Of a stretch of DNA of 64,000 nucleotides, positions 21,940 through 34,193 are shown piece by piece. The DNA is from Biscogniauxia marginata. Its lineage: Eukaryota; Ascomycota; Sordariomycetes; Xylariales; Xylariaceae. The position numbers were made by a program, and so were the translations under genes. The stretch spans positions 372,001 to 436,000 of the forward strand of contig MU404061.1 in the NCBI GenBank assembly GCA_022695795.1, read 5' to 3'. Positions within the stretch are counted from its first letter, which is position 1, and each line of letters opens with the position of its first letter. Below the pieces are notes generated by a model. It had not been told where the DNA came from and did not search any database. It saw only the letters and a program-made list of their open reading frames with translations.

Positions 21940-22185
21940 TAAAAAAGAAAATAAATAAGTAAAAGAAAATAAATAAGTAAAAGAAAATAAATAAGTAAAA
22001 GAAAATAAATAAGTAAAAGAAAATAAATAAGTAAAAGAAAATAAATAAGTAAAAGANNNNNNNNNNNNNNNNNNNNNNNNNNNNNNNNNNNNNNNNNNNN
22101 NNNNNNNNNNNNNNNNNNNNNNNNNNNNNNNNNNNNNNNNNNNNNNNNNNNNNNNAAAATAAATAAGTAAAATAATTTTTACTTT
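21940..22185. repeat. 18-bp tandem repeat containing an assembly gap
   Basis: The unit AAAATAAATAAGTAAAAG is repeated at least six times up to 22056. A run of 99 N follows (22057-22155), then a partial unit. It sits in the gag-side region of the outer element. The gap almost certainly reflects an unresolved tandem array of unknown true length. Confidence 0.85.
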
Positions 22186-22929
22186 TTAAAAATAAATAGC
22201 TAAAATTATTTTCAAACAATAACGATCTTAATAGTTTAAACGATAAAAACGATATAACGATTTTTAATATAAAAGGTTTTAAATTAATTACATTTAATAA
22301 ATATAATAAGTTAAATAATTTAAAAAGATTTTTAATTTAAGTTAAAACTTATTTATAGTTTTATTATAAAATAAAAAGTTTTTACGATATTTTATTTTTT
22401 TATTAAAACTATTTTAATTTAATTTTAATTAGTATTAAAAATTATTTAAATAATAAATTAAGCGCTTAAAAAGATATAAAAAAAGTCTTTAAAGATTATA
22501 AAAAGTTTAAAAAATAACTTAAATTTATATTTAATAATTTAATTTTTAAATAATAAGCCGAAGTTTAACTTTATAAATTACGACAAAATAAAAAAGTTTC
22601 GAATTATATTATTAAGTTTAAAGAACTTATAAGTTAGTTATAATTATTTATTAAAAATTAAAAAACTATATAAAAAATAAATTATATAAAATAAACTTAT
22701 ATAAAAAAAACCTAAAAAAGTTTAATAATTATATTATAATAATAATAATTAATAATAATAAAAACTTTAAATAGTACTTTAAAAATAATATAATAAAAAA
22801 TAGCGATTAATAAAAAGAAGAAAATTATAAAAGTAGTATTAAAATAAAAAAAAGCATTAAAACTAAGTTAAATTTTATTAAAATTAATATTATTTAAAAA
22901 GAGTAAAAAAACGAGATAAGTTAATTATT

Positions 22930-25630
22930 AAGTATTTTAATTATAAAATAAAAGATATTATAAAAATAAGTATTAAAATCTTAAAAAATAAAAATTAAGA
23001 ATAAAAAGGATTTTTTAACCCGAAAAAAAAACCTTCGAAATAAAGGTTTTTTTCGAAAATAACAAAAAAATAAATTAAATATTTATTATCGCTATTATTA
23101 AAATAAAAAAAAACAAAAAAGTCTTTATAAAAAATTATAATATTTATTAAAGTTATAAAAAAAAGGTTTATAAATATTATTTAAGGTATTATTATTTACT
23201 TATTATAATTCGCGAAGATTATAAGTGTTATTAAGTTAACTTTAAAAATTACTTAAAATATAGTTATTTATATTTAAAGTATTTTATTTTAAAATAAGTT
23301 AAATAAAGGTATAATAAAAACGAATTATTATATAAATATAATATTTATAAATTAAAACACGACTTAAAAGTTAAATTAAATTATATTAAAGTTATTATAA
23401 CGATAATAAATATAAAATATATTAGAAGTTTTATATAAATAATAATTATAATGTTTATTAAAACTTAAATAATATTAATTAGTTTAATAAATTATTAAAC
23501 GAAAAATCTAAACCGGAGCTAAAAAAAGTTAAATAATTAAAAAATAAAACATTTTATTTTAATAAAAATAAAATAGTAAAGTTATAAAAAGAATATATAT
23601 TATTATATTAAAGTTTTTATATTAATAACGTTTATTAAGTATATATAAGTTTTAAAGATAAAGCCGGTTATTATTTTTAAAAACCGAAAAGTAATAACAT
23701 AAAAAAATAAATATATTTATAATAATATCTTATAATAATTATATTATTTAAAAATTTATTATTTTTATTTAAATTCCGAAAAAAGTAATTAAATAATTAT
23801 TAAGGGTTATATATATTACATTTTAATATTTTACGATATATATAAATTATTTAAAATAGGTTTCGAAAAAAACGAAATTAAAAAGGAATTATAAGAATTA
23901 TAAAAAATTTTTTATTTTTTATATTGATTTAAAAAACGAGTTAAATATAATATTAATTTATTTAATTTTATAGAGAAGTATTTAATAAAATAATAAGTAA
24001 AAATATATATAATTAAATTAAGTTATAAACGAATTATTAAAATATATTTTAAAAAAAGTTTTTAGAAATATATATAAACTTATAAAGAAATATCGAATTA
24101 TTTTTAATAAATAAACCTAAGAATTATACCTTTTATTCGAAAATAATTTAAGCTATAAAAAAGCCCTTAAAAATAAAACGAAATTAAAATCGTAACAACT
24201 TAAAAAAACTTAAAAAAGAAAAAACATAAAAAACTAAAAAACGATAAAAGCTCTCGTTAATAAAATAGCGAAAACCCATAAATAATAAATCTTTATACGA
24301 AGTTTAATTAAAATTTAATAATATTATTATAATTAAAATTAAGTATAATAAAAAAAAGTATAAAGCCTTTATAAATTTAAAAACAAATAAAAATTATATT
24401 TTAATTAAAATAACTTAAAAAAATATATTATTATGACGAACCTCCCTGTGTGTTCTTAGTTAACTGACTTTACAGGTGAGTACGTATTAGGTTTTCTTGA
24501 TTTAAAGGTAACAATAAGTTGAGATTGGTTTAATTGATTTGTAATGTTATGTTCGTTAGAGAGGTTTCAAGGTACTCTCATTATAGTATCAAAGAGTGAC
24601 TATAGTCTTAGATTGATAGTTAAGGAACTAGAAAGAATGACTAGATACATAAGGAGATTCCGATTTATTTATACTCCAGAGACAAACAGAGAATCCCACT
24701 TCTCTTTGATTCTCTGTGGATTCTCAGGGAGAGTCACAGAGAATCCCACTTCAGGTCACGGGACCCTTAAGGTCACGTGACCTTTTCCTGTTTTATCCCT
24801 GTTGGTCGTAACAATTATAAATATATAAATAAAGTTTATATAAATTACGAAATTTAAAAAAATATACATTTAATTATAAAAATAGTAAAATATTAAAATT
24901 TTTTTTTAATAATTATTTAAAAATATTTCGAGTAAATTATTTTTAATATTATATATATATTAAATCACGATATATTTCTAAAAATAAATTAATTTAAAAA
25001 AAGTAATTTATAAATAAATTTTAAAATAAATAAATTTTATTAAAATTAAAATTAAAAAGAGTTAATTATTACGAGTTATAAAATAAGTATTATAAATAAT
25101 ATTAAAAAAACAAATATAAAAACGAAATATATCGCTTATATAATTTAAATAATTAAACTTAAAGATTTAACGAAAAAAGTATTATATAAGTATTTTTATT
25201 TTTATAAATTAAGAAAAATAAAAAGTATTATAAAATTTTTAAAAAGATCTTAATAAAAAATATATTCGAGAGTTAAAATCTTTATTAAAATACTTAGTAA
25301 TTATAATATTAAAAATTAATAAAAACGAAAAGTAACATATTAATAAAAAAAGAAATTTAATATAACGACAAATAATTAATTATTAATATTTTAATAAGGT
25401 AATAAAGAAAAACAAGTATTTATTATTATTAATAAAACTTAAATTTTTATAATATTAAATTTTCGCGATAATTATTATATAATTAAAATAACTAAAAAAT
25501 ATAAATATTATAAATATAAAGTTATATAATTTAAATTTATTAATATATAATTATAATAGTTTTTCGCAAGTTTTTAAATAAATTTATATTCGTTTATTTA
25601 AATAATATATTAATTTATTTAAAAAACGAA
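22930..25630 (+). pseudogene. gag-pol relic of outer element (5' part)
   Basis: The codons at 22930-22974 line up with the gag zinc knuckle of the two inner elements (CX2C...GHxxxxC), with every cysteine codon changed to Tyr or lost and a one-base deletion. The codons at 25571-25630 read FLNKFIFVYLNNILIYLKNE, the RT active-site block in which the catalytic Asp pair has become Asn-Asn. This is the result expected from G-to-A transitions. Nonsense codons are dense in all frames. The pol frame is next broken by a solo LTR at 25646. Confidence 0.8.
24432..24813 (-). repeat. Solo LTR C (nested in outer element)
   Basis: 382 bp flanked by an exact 5 bp duplication ATTAT (24427-24431 and 24814-24818). 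On the minus strand it reads TGTTACGACC...GGTTCGTCATA. It belongs to the same U3 type as the solo LTR at 33203-33634 but has one fewer about-50 bp AGAGAATCCCACTT-type unit. It contains the 16 bp palindrome AAGGTCACGTGACCTT at 24769-24784. It is only mildly RIP-affected, so it is younger than its host. The open frame inside it is LTR sequence, not a gene. Confidence 0.93.
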
Positions 25631-25645
25631 AAAAGTATAAAAAAC

Positions 25646-26067
25646 TGTTACGATCCAACTAGATCTACTTACCCTTTGCCCTTGGGCGTTCGGATTTGGG
25701 TTCTTCCTTCTCCTCTATCATCACGTGATGATAGAACGGCGCTTTGTTGTGCTTTAAGAGCAGGACGGAGCACGCTCTTTTGTGCTTTGGGAGCAGGATA
25801 GAGCTTATATTAAATAATAAATTTAAATAACTATAAATAAGATAAGGTTTCCTTGTGTAATTAGTCTCGGGTTTTTTAGCTATTAATTTAAGATTATAAT
25901 TACTCTTTAATATTATAGTAAGAGTACCTTGAAACCTCTTTAACGAATATAACATTATAAATTAATTAAACTAATTTTAACCCATTATTACCTTTAAATT
26001 AAAAAAACCTAGTACGTATTTATTTGTGAAGTTAGCTGACTAGGAACACACAGGGAGGTTCGTTATA
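25646..26067 (+). repeat. Solo LTR D (nested in outer element)
   Basis: 422 bp, starting TGTTACGATCC and ending GGTTCGTTATA, flanked by an exact duplication AAAAC (25641-25645 and 26068-26072). It is inserted immediately after the outer element's RT active-site block. The U3 type is the same as the LTRs of the element at 34194-41681, including the 18 bp palindrome TATCATCACGTGATGATA at 25716-25733. Confidence 0.93.
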
Positions 26068-26242
26068 AAAACATATAAAGTAAATATTAAAAGCTTTAAA
26101 AAGGTAAATTTATTTATTTAACTAAAATTAAATTATTTAAAGTTTATAATAAGTTTAAAAAAAATCTATATTTAAAAAAGAAAAAGAATAATAATTAAGG
26201 ATTAGTTAAAACTTAAAAGTGTTATAAATATATACGTATTTT

Positions 26243-26697
26243 TGTGACGAACCTCCTTATAAATTCCTAGTTAACTGACTTCACAGGTAAGTACGTACTA
26301 GGTTTTCTTGATTTAAAGGTAACAGTGGATTAGGATTGGTTTAAATGATTTATTATGTTCTATTCGTTAAAAAGGTTTCAAGGTACTCTTATTATAATGT
26401 TAAAAAGTGATTATAATCTTAGATTAATAGCTAAGGAACTAAAATAAATAACTAGATACGTAGGAAATTTTAATCTACTTATACTTCATTCTTTATAAGG
26501 AGTTATACCTATATTCTCTTTAATTCTTAAGAGAACAACAAAGAATCTTAGCATTCTCCTTAATTCTTAGGAGAATAATAAAAAATCTTGGTATTCTCCT
26601 TAATTCTCAAGAGAACAACAAAGAATTCCTTCTAGAGTTATATGACCTTAAATTATATAACTACTTTAATTCTTTTTACTTTTGTTAAGTCGTAACA
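26243..26697 (-). repeat. 3' LTR of element A
   Basis: 455 bp. Its U3 holds three copies of a roughly 40 bp unit (ATTCTC..TTAATTCT..AGAGAACAACA type), against two copies in the partner LTR. It shares the CTAGGAACACACAGGGAGGTT-type end seen in all LTRs here, in a RIP-altered form. Confidence 0.92.
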
Positions 26698-26874
26698 TTA
26701 TATCTCCCTTTTAAATGGTTTTATCTTTAAAACTTCTTTTCTTAATAACCTTTCATTTTAATTATATCATCTTATCGTGTTATTAAGAATATATAAATAG
26801 GTTTAAAAAAAAGGAATTCCTCCGAATATCGACATAAACTAGCCGCTATTATTAATTAATTTAGATATATAGTT

Positions 26875-27381
26875 ATGCTTTATACTTGCTATTTTAAAAG
26901 GGGCTTATTATATAAAATGTTAAAAAATTAGAAAAAATGTTAGAATTATAACGAGATTAATGCCACCTTTTATAACGGTAATCACGTTTCCTTAAAATCT
27001 TTTTAAAACATTTAAAAAGAAAAACTTAAAATAAATCGAGAAAAACGGGTAGTTATTTAATAACTTTAAAAACTATCAAGTAAGATTACGCGGTTAAATC
27101 GTTAATTTAAATAATTATATAAGCGTGGGGTTTAATTTATTCGACGCGGACTTTAAAACCTAAATAAGTTAAAAAATTAGGAATGTATTAAGGCGAAGTA
27201 AAAGCGTTTTTAAGCTAAACAACAGTTTTTAATTAAATAGGTTAAAGTTGCTTCCAAGGCCGTCCCCTCTTTTAACTAGTCGCAACTAGATCACGACTTG
27301 GGTCCTTAGATCCCCTTAAGCGGTTTAGGTTTTAGCGATAAAAGCTCTTAAGCTTAGCCGTTAAATTCTTTAAATGTTTAA
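26875..27381 (+). pseudogene. Opposite-strand accessory ORF relic of element A
   Basis: One frame of 169 codons (ATG to TAA) lies between pol and the 3' LTR, on the strand opposite to gag-pol. It is homologous codon for codon over much of its length to 34820-35347 in element B. Many cysteine codons have turned to Tyr and there are numerous TAG/TAA stops, consistent with CAG/CAA/TGG having mutated. Cys codons remain at scattered positions of the N-terminal cluster, followed by a Lys/Arg/Glu-rich coiled-coil-like middle with a KRGV motif and a Ser-rich tail. Function is unknown. Confidence 0.6.
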
Positions 27382-29610
27382 GTGGTTTTTAAATGTTCTC
27401 TTTTAGTGAGTAACCTTCTTATTTAACAAAATATTATAATTAACTTTTAACTCGTTTTAAATTTAATATTCTTTTTACTTCGTACTTATTAGGTTTTTTT
27501 TTAAATTTTAATTGGTTTTTTAGTATGGCGTTATTTAATGTTAGTTTTAAAAGTGAAACATAAAATATAAGATATATTTTAGATCTTTTTAGTAGCGCTA
27601 ACTTATAATTAACTTTTAAAACAACCTTTTTAATCTTATATAGTCTTAATTTTTTAAACTTAAGTTTTTCGTTAAGTCGTTTTATTTTAATTTAAGGTGT
27701 TTTTAATATTACGCCTTATTATTAACAAAGTAAGTAAACTATGTTTCCTCTCTTAAAAATTAATCCCTTAATTCTTTTTTTGTTATAATACCTTATTATT
27801 TTATCTTAAATAAATTATAATTCTTTTTATAGTTATTATTATATTATTTAGACCTTTTCGGATAGTACTTCTACTCTCGGGGCTTCTATTTCGACTCCCG
27901 GTGCTTTTATAAGTTTAATTAGTTATTTTTAAACTTCCGCTTTTTATCCGTATATTGCCTTGTGTAATGACATTTTTATGTTTTCGTTAACCGAAGTGTT
28001 ATATATTATTTAAGCTATTAATAATAATTCTACCTAGTTATTTATTTCCTAGTTAATATAGCTTCGTAAATATTGTTTTATTATTTAGTTTAGTCTTTTT
28101 ATTTATTCGTTTATTTAGGGATAATACGCTATAAATAACTTTTATTTGATTTTTATTCGTTTTATTAGGTTTATTTAAAATTTTAAAGTAAATAGCTTAT
28201 CTTTATTTAAAACAATGCGTTTTAGTAGTCCATATTTATTAACGTATTTTTTTAAGAAATTAAAAGCTAGTTATTTTGCTATGCTTAATTCGTTAAATAG
28301 TAAGAAGTAGGCATATTTCGTAAGTTTATTAATGATTATCTATATATTGTTATAAAGTACTTTTATAGTAAGATCTTTTAACTTTAAGAGTTTTACTACG
28401 AAATCCCATATAATTATGTGCCACGTTTTATTAGGTATTTAAGTTAGTTATAGTAGTTTATATGGTTTATATCGTGATGTTTTAACCTTATTACAAATGT
28501 TATAATTCTTTATAATTCTTTTAATTATTTATCGCATTCCTGGAAAGTCGAATTCTTTTTAAAGTCGTTTTATCGTTTTGAAAATTCCTTGGTGGCCATA
28601 TAAAGAATATTCGTGAAATTCTTTAACAAATTCGTTTTATACTCGTTTTAATACGTATACCTTTTCCTTATATAAAAAAAGTTCGTCGTTAGATCTTTAT
28701 TAAAATTATAATTGTTTTTCCTTTTAATTATAATTTTCCTTAAAACGTTATTTCTAGTTTTTTATGTTAATTCGTATATAAATTAATATAACTAATTCGT
28801 CATTTTGTTATTTAAACATTTAAATATCTCTTTTATTAATTTTTAACTTATAATCTCCTTTTTTATTAAGAAGATCCGCTTAAATATTTTCCTTTCTTTT
28901 AATATGCTGAATTTTAAAATTGAATTTAAACAAGAAAATTATTTAACGCTTATATCTTTGATTAAGTATTTATATTGTTATAAATCATATAAGGTTTTTA
29001 TAGTTTAAATAAATGTTAATAGGTTCCTTGGTTTTACTAAGCTATGGTTCTTATTTTTTTAACGCTTTAATTACTACTAATAATTTAGTTTAACATTATA
29101 TAATGCTTTAAATAAGTATGCGACTAAGTATTATTTTCCATTGTTTTTTAGTTGCTTTAAAACTACTTTAATGGCGAAATTTAACGCGTTTATCTTTAGT
29201 CGTTTCTTCTTATTTTCGTTTAAAAGTTTATATGTAACCTTACTAGTTATAACTTCTTTTAGCTACTAAAAAGCCTATTTAGCTTTTTTAATGAAATAGA
29301 AAGCTTCTCTTGTTTTCGCTAGGATAGTTAGTTCCGTTAATGGTTTAGCGATTCGCCCGAAATCTTTAATGAGTTATTTAACGTAGTTAATAAAGCCAAG
29401 AAATACGCGTACGTTTATAACACTCTTAGGTTTTAACTAATTCTTAATTGCTGCTATTTTCCCTTTTTAAATACAGATTTCTCTTAAACTTATTATAAAC
29501 CCTAAATAATCTAGTTTTTTGACATGCTATTTATTTTTAGTTAAATAAACAAATAAGTTTGCTTTTTCTAGGACTTTTAATACTTATTCTATATATTCTT
29601 TATGCTCTTT

Positions 29611-32141
29611 CTTGTTTTTTAAGTAAATTAGTATATTGTTTAAATAAACGAATATAAATTTATCTAGAAATTTGCGAAGAACCGTTATAATTATATATTA
29701 AAATATAACAGGTACGTTAATAAGTTTAAATGGCATAATTTTATATTTATAATGTTTATATATTATTTGGAATGCGGTATATTACTTATATTTTTTAGCT
29801 ATTTTAATTATATAATATCCATCGCGGAGGTTTAATACTGTGAAAACTTAGGCCTTGTTAATTTATCCTTTTATAAGTTTTATTAGTAATAATAAGTGTT
29901 TGTTCTTCTTAGTTATTTCGTTAAGGTGTCGGTAGTTAATTACTTGTCGCTATACTAAATTTCCTTCTTTATTAATACATTACTTCTCGTTTTTATCGAT
30001 TTTTAATATTATAATTACTAGGTATCTTAATAAGGACTTTAATTCTTAAATATATCCTTTATTAAGATCTTTTTAAATTCCTTTTTATAATGCTTTTTAT
30101 TTTTCTTAATTTATAAGATATACTAAAAATAGTTTTAATTACTTTCTTTCTTTAAAATGGATTTAGTAATCTCACTAGCTATGTTTTAGTAATTCTTTTT
30201 TTATCTTATCTTTAAATAATTTGTGAAAACGGAGGTACTTACGTGGTACTTTCTTCGTTAGATTTTTAAGCTTAGTTACTTGAATCATATAAGCGATATA
30301 TTTCGTTTTTATATTCGTTTCTTTAAAGTTATTTATAATACTTATTTCGTAACCCGTATTAATTAACTCTTCTTATTTTTAATTTTAATAAAACGTGTTT
30401 ATCTCGAAATTTATTTGTAAATTGCTTCTTTTAAACTAATTCATTTTTAGCATTATATTATGACTTAATATATATATAATATTAAAAATAACTTATTTAG
30501 GATGTCTTTAAATGGTTATTAAGAAAGGAACTATTTCTCTTAACACTTTATCATTTTTATAACTAAATATATATTCTTCGAAGTTCCGTAATTAATATGA
30601 ACTTTATTTATATATTTATAGTATTTTGTCCTTTTAAGCTATCTCGGCTGAGATATAACTTTTATTTACTCCTGAGTTTATAAGGGCTTTATACTCCCTT
30701 CTATTATATTTAACTCTAGTTATAATGGTATTATCAAGTCTCGACTGGACTTTATATAAGGACTTGTTATTCATGGCTTCTCGCTACCTTACTGGCGAGA
30801 GCCTTTGCCGTTTTTTGGTTTTCCACGCCCTTTCTTTTTTAGGTTTCTTTAAGTTATTATAACCCGGATATCTTTTTATTCTTAAGCTTTCATAGAAACG
30901 TGTTTCTAGTAATCATTATTTAAATAGTTTCTTTAACTGTTTTTCACGTAATAAGGGGTAAAAGGTTTATTCTTTATATAAAACCTTGCATATTAAAACT
31001 TTAATTCTTTTTCGAGGGCCTTTTTATAACTTAAATCTATTTTTTTATTAACTTAAAATTTCTTGAGGTTTTAAATTATTTTTAAATAAAGTGCATAATT
31101 CTTAAGTTTATTTATTAAAAGTAATTTAATATCTTTTTATAGGTTTATATTAATTTCTAGAAATTTTCCCTTTTTTTTGAAGTATATTTTAATAATTTAT
31201 TTATAGCTTAGTTTAATCGCACGTATTTTTACTTATTATTTTATTAAGTGCTTTTTTATTAAGCCGAATAAACTGGTGTTATACTTAGCTCGTTTTTCGA
31301 GTCATTATAAAAGATATAATCCTTTTTATAATTCCTATAATTTGTTTTTAATTTCGTCTTTTTCGAAACCCGCTTCGAGTAAGTCGTGTATGTCGCATAA
31401 TACTAAAATATAATACATATAACCTTTAACAATTACTTCGTTGCTTTTTTCGGAACTTAGGTGAAAATAACATACTTTAAAGTAATGTGGCCATCGTGGG
31501 ACGTTATCGCAAATACACTTATTTTCTTCCGTGTTATTACTTTCTAGTTTTTAAGGATAGTAATCGGCTTTATCTTAAAAACTTTTATGTACTTAATAAA
31601 CGTCGTTAATACAAAAGCTTTAATATAACGATATATGTTCTTTTAAGCTTTAATAAACATCGTAATTATTATTTATATAAAACTTCTAGTTTAAGTTGTT
31701 ATACTAGCTTCTTCCCTAGTGGGTTTTACATTTATCGTTATTATAATGGCTTTAATATAACTTATTATAATTTAACTTAATTCTTAAGTCGTATTCTAGT
31801 TTATAGTTATTATACTTATATAATAATTCATTTTCGTTATATCCTTATTTAGCTTGTTTTAATATAAAATATCCTAAGTATAAATAATTATCCTTTAAAT
31901 AGTCTTTATAATTAACTTAATAATATTTATAAATTTCTTTTATAAAGACCTCCTTGTTTTTCTTTGCTTTAATAGTAGTAATAATAAACACTTAATTTAT
32001 TTCTTTATTATTTTCGAAATAAACCCTTGTTTTAAAGGTTCTTTTCTTGGGTTAAAGAATTCCTCCTATTCTTAGTTTCTGTTTCTTAGGACTTCGGCAC
32101 TTGTTTTTATAATGTCCTTTTTTTCTATAGTTAAAACACTT
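29611..32141 (-). pseudogene. gag-pol relic of element A
   Basis: In order on the minus strand: the CCHC knuckle codons KCFNYRKKGHYKNKC (32097-32141, second Cys now Tyr); the retroviral-type protease motif ALINSG (30670-30687, catalytic Asp now Asn); RT palm codons VINYRHLNE (29917-29943); and YLNNILIY within 29611-29670 (both catalytic Asp now Asn). All replacements are G-to-A on the coding strand. The gene order gag-PR-RT is that of Ty3/gypsy, but the integrase position was not verified. Non-functional. Confidence 0.85.
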
Positions 32142-33141
32142 AATAGTTGACTTATCTCGTTTCTTTTGCTTCTTTTAAGCAACGTTAATTTTAATGGGGT
32201 TTAACTTAGTTTTAGTGCCTTTCCTAGTTCCGGCACCACTTTTGTGAGTTCCTTTTTTTAGTTAATCGCCATTTTTTTGTTATACCGTTTTTTTCTTTTC
32301 AAGGTACCGTTTAAAGTTTTTGTTATTAATGGTAATTGTTATTATAACGTAGTTATTAAACTTTTCTAGGTTCCTCTCTTTATATAGGTTTATTTTATAT
32401 AGCTTATTCTTTATATAGTTTTTTAGTCCTTAATAAAACAAGTAATATAAGCTCTCGATAAATAGTTATAACTGGCTTATAAGTTTCTTAAACTTAACAG
32501 CGTTTAACCCGTTTTTTAAATGATCTTTTAACACTAGTTAAAACCAAGTTAAGACAGTTCTAATAAGAAGCTAAAATACCGTAAAAACTTTTTATTCTTT
32601 AATAGTAATTATTTCATAATAAAACCGTAAATAAGTTCCGGCCTAGATTAAAAATCCTTTTAAATCGCTTAACCCATTATATTTACTAGGTGTAATTAGT
32701 TTAAAACCCTTTATATCGGGGGTTATTATATTGTTTTTGTTGTTTAAGTTATTAAGGTCGTTATCGTTTAAAGGTGGTTTTAATTATTTATTTTTAAGAG
32801 GTAAGGATTGTCTTGCTTATTTGTTTTCTTTTTTAGGCGTTTTTTCCTCCTTTTTTTTTTCTTCTTTAAATGATTCTTTTTATTAAGCTTTCGAGGTATC
32901 CTTTTAAGACTCTTTTTTAGCTATAATTATAATTAATTTTTATGTTAGTTCTTTTAAACCTTTTTATTATATCGTAAAAAAATCTAAAGCTTTCGTTTAA
33001 AAGCTTATTAATTATTAATTTTTTATTTCTTTCTTTTCTTGTTACTTTTTAGTCTTAAGGGGCATGCTTGTCCTAGAACGGTTCGACCGAAAATCCCTTC
33101 TCTTAAACCAATATTAAGCACTAATTAAGGAGCTATTAAAA

Positions 33142-33993
33142 TGTGACGAACCTCTCTATAAATTCCTAGTTAACTAACTTTATAAATAAGTACGTACTAG
33201 GTTGTTACGACCAACAGGGATAAAACAGGAAAAGGTCACGTGACCTTGAGGGTCCCGTGACCTGAAGTGGGATTCTCTGTGACTCTCCCTGAGAATCCAC
33301 AGAGAATCAAAGAGAAGTGGGATTCTCTATAACTCTCCCTGAGAATCCACAGAGAATCAAAGAGAAATGGGATTCTCTGTTTATCTCTGGAGTATAAATA
33401 AATCGGAATTTCCTTATGTATCTAGTTATTCTTTCTAGTTCCTTAGCTATTAATCTAAAACTATAGTCACTCTTTGATACTATAGTGAGAGTACCTTGAA
33501 ACCTCTTTAACGAACATAACATTGCAAATTAATTAAACTAATCTTAACCCACTATTACCTTCAAATCAAGAAAACCTAGTACGTACTTACCTGTGAAGTC
33601 AGCTAACTAGGAACACACAGGGAGGTTCGTCACATAGGTTTTCTTGATTTAAAAGTAATAATAAATTAAGATTAATTTAAGTGATTTATTATGTTTTATT
33701 CGTTAAAGAGGTTTTAAGGTATTCTTATTATAATATTAAAAAGTGATTATAGTCTTAAATTAATAACTAAGAAACTAAAATGAATAACTAGATACGTAGG
33801 AAATTCCAATCTATTTATACTTCATCCTTTATAGGGAGTCATACCTACATTCTCTTTAATTCTCAAGAAAATAATAGAGAATCTTGGCATTCTCCCTAAT
33901 TCTCAGGAGAACAACAGAGAATTCCTTCTGGAGTTATGTGACCTTAGATCACATAACCACTTTAATTCCCTTTACCCTTGTTAGGTCGTAACA
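33142..33993 (-). repeat. 5' LTR of element A, interrupted by solo LTR E
   Basis: The LTR halves 33142-33202 and 33640-33993 (about 415 bp together) flank insert E and its TAGGT duplication. It has two about-40 bp U3 units against three in the other LTR, which explains the length difference. The sequence is visibly less AT-shifted than the internal region. Confidence 0.92.
33203..33634 (+). repeat. Solo LTR E (nested in the LTR of element A)
   Basis: 432 bp, TGTTACGACC...GGTTCGTCACA, with exact duplication TAGGT (33198-33202 and 33635-33639). It is the least mutated LTR in the block. It has two about-50 bp units of the GGGATTCTCTGTGACTCTCC type and the GGTCACGTGACC palindrome near its start. 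It is the innermost, hence probably youngest, insertion in that stack. Confidence 0.95.
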
Positions 33994-34193
33994 ATTTCTT
34001 GGTTTTATTAATTATGTTAAATAATTTATTTAAGATTTCGGGCGAATTATTAAATTATTAATTATTTTAATAAAAACAAAAAAAGCTTTTTAATAATTAA
34101 AAGAAGTTATAACTAGTAAAATTATATATAAACTTTTAAACGAAAATAAAAAATAATTAAAGATAAACGTTTTAAATTTTATTATTAAAGTAA

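Larger units (their letters stand above)
26243..33993 (-). mobile_element. Nested gypsy element A (minus strand)
   Basis: This is a full-length element inserted in the outer pol. LTRs are at 26243-26697 and 33142-33993 (the latter split by solo LTR E). The target duplication is ATTTT (26238-26242) versus ATTTC (33994-33998), one C-to-T apart as RIP would cause. On the minus strand, from right to left, the order is gag zinc knuckle (32097-32141), aspartic protease ALINSG (30670-30687), RT VINYRHLNE (29917-29943) and YLNNILIY (29611-29670). A purine tract abuts the left (3') LTR at about 26702-26715. An opposite-strand ORF relic lies between pol and the 3' LTR. Without insert E it is about 7.3 kb. 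RIP is moderate. Confidence 0.92.

Noticed and set aside
21940..22185. Regularly repeated 18-mer, CRISPR-like at first glance
   Set aside because: The units are contiguous without spacers, in a eukaryotic retroelement.
24544..24780. Open frame beginning MLCSLERFQGTL, with near copies at 25665-25955 and 33307-33522 on the other strand
   Set aside because: All three lie inside solo LTRs of one family. The similarity is LTR homology, the frames run antisense to the LTR, and they end in unrelated U3 sequence.
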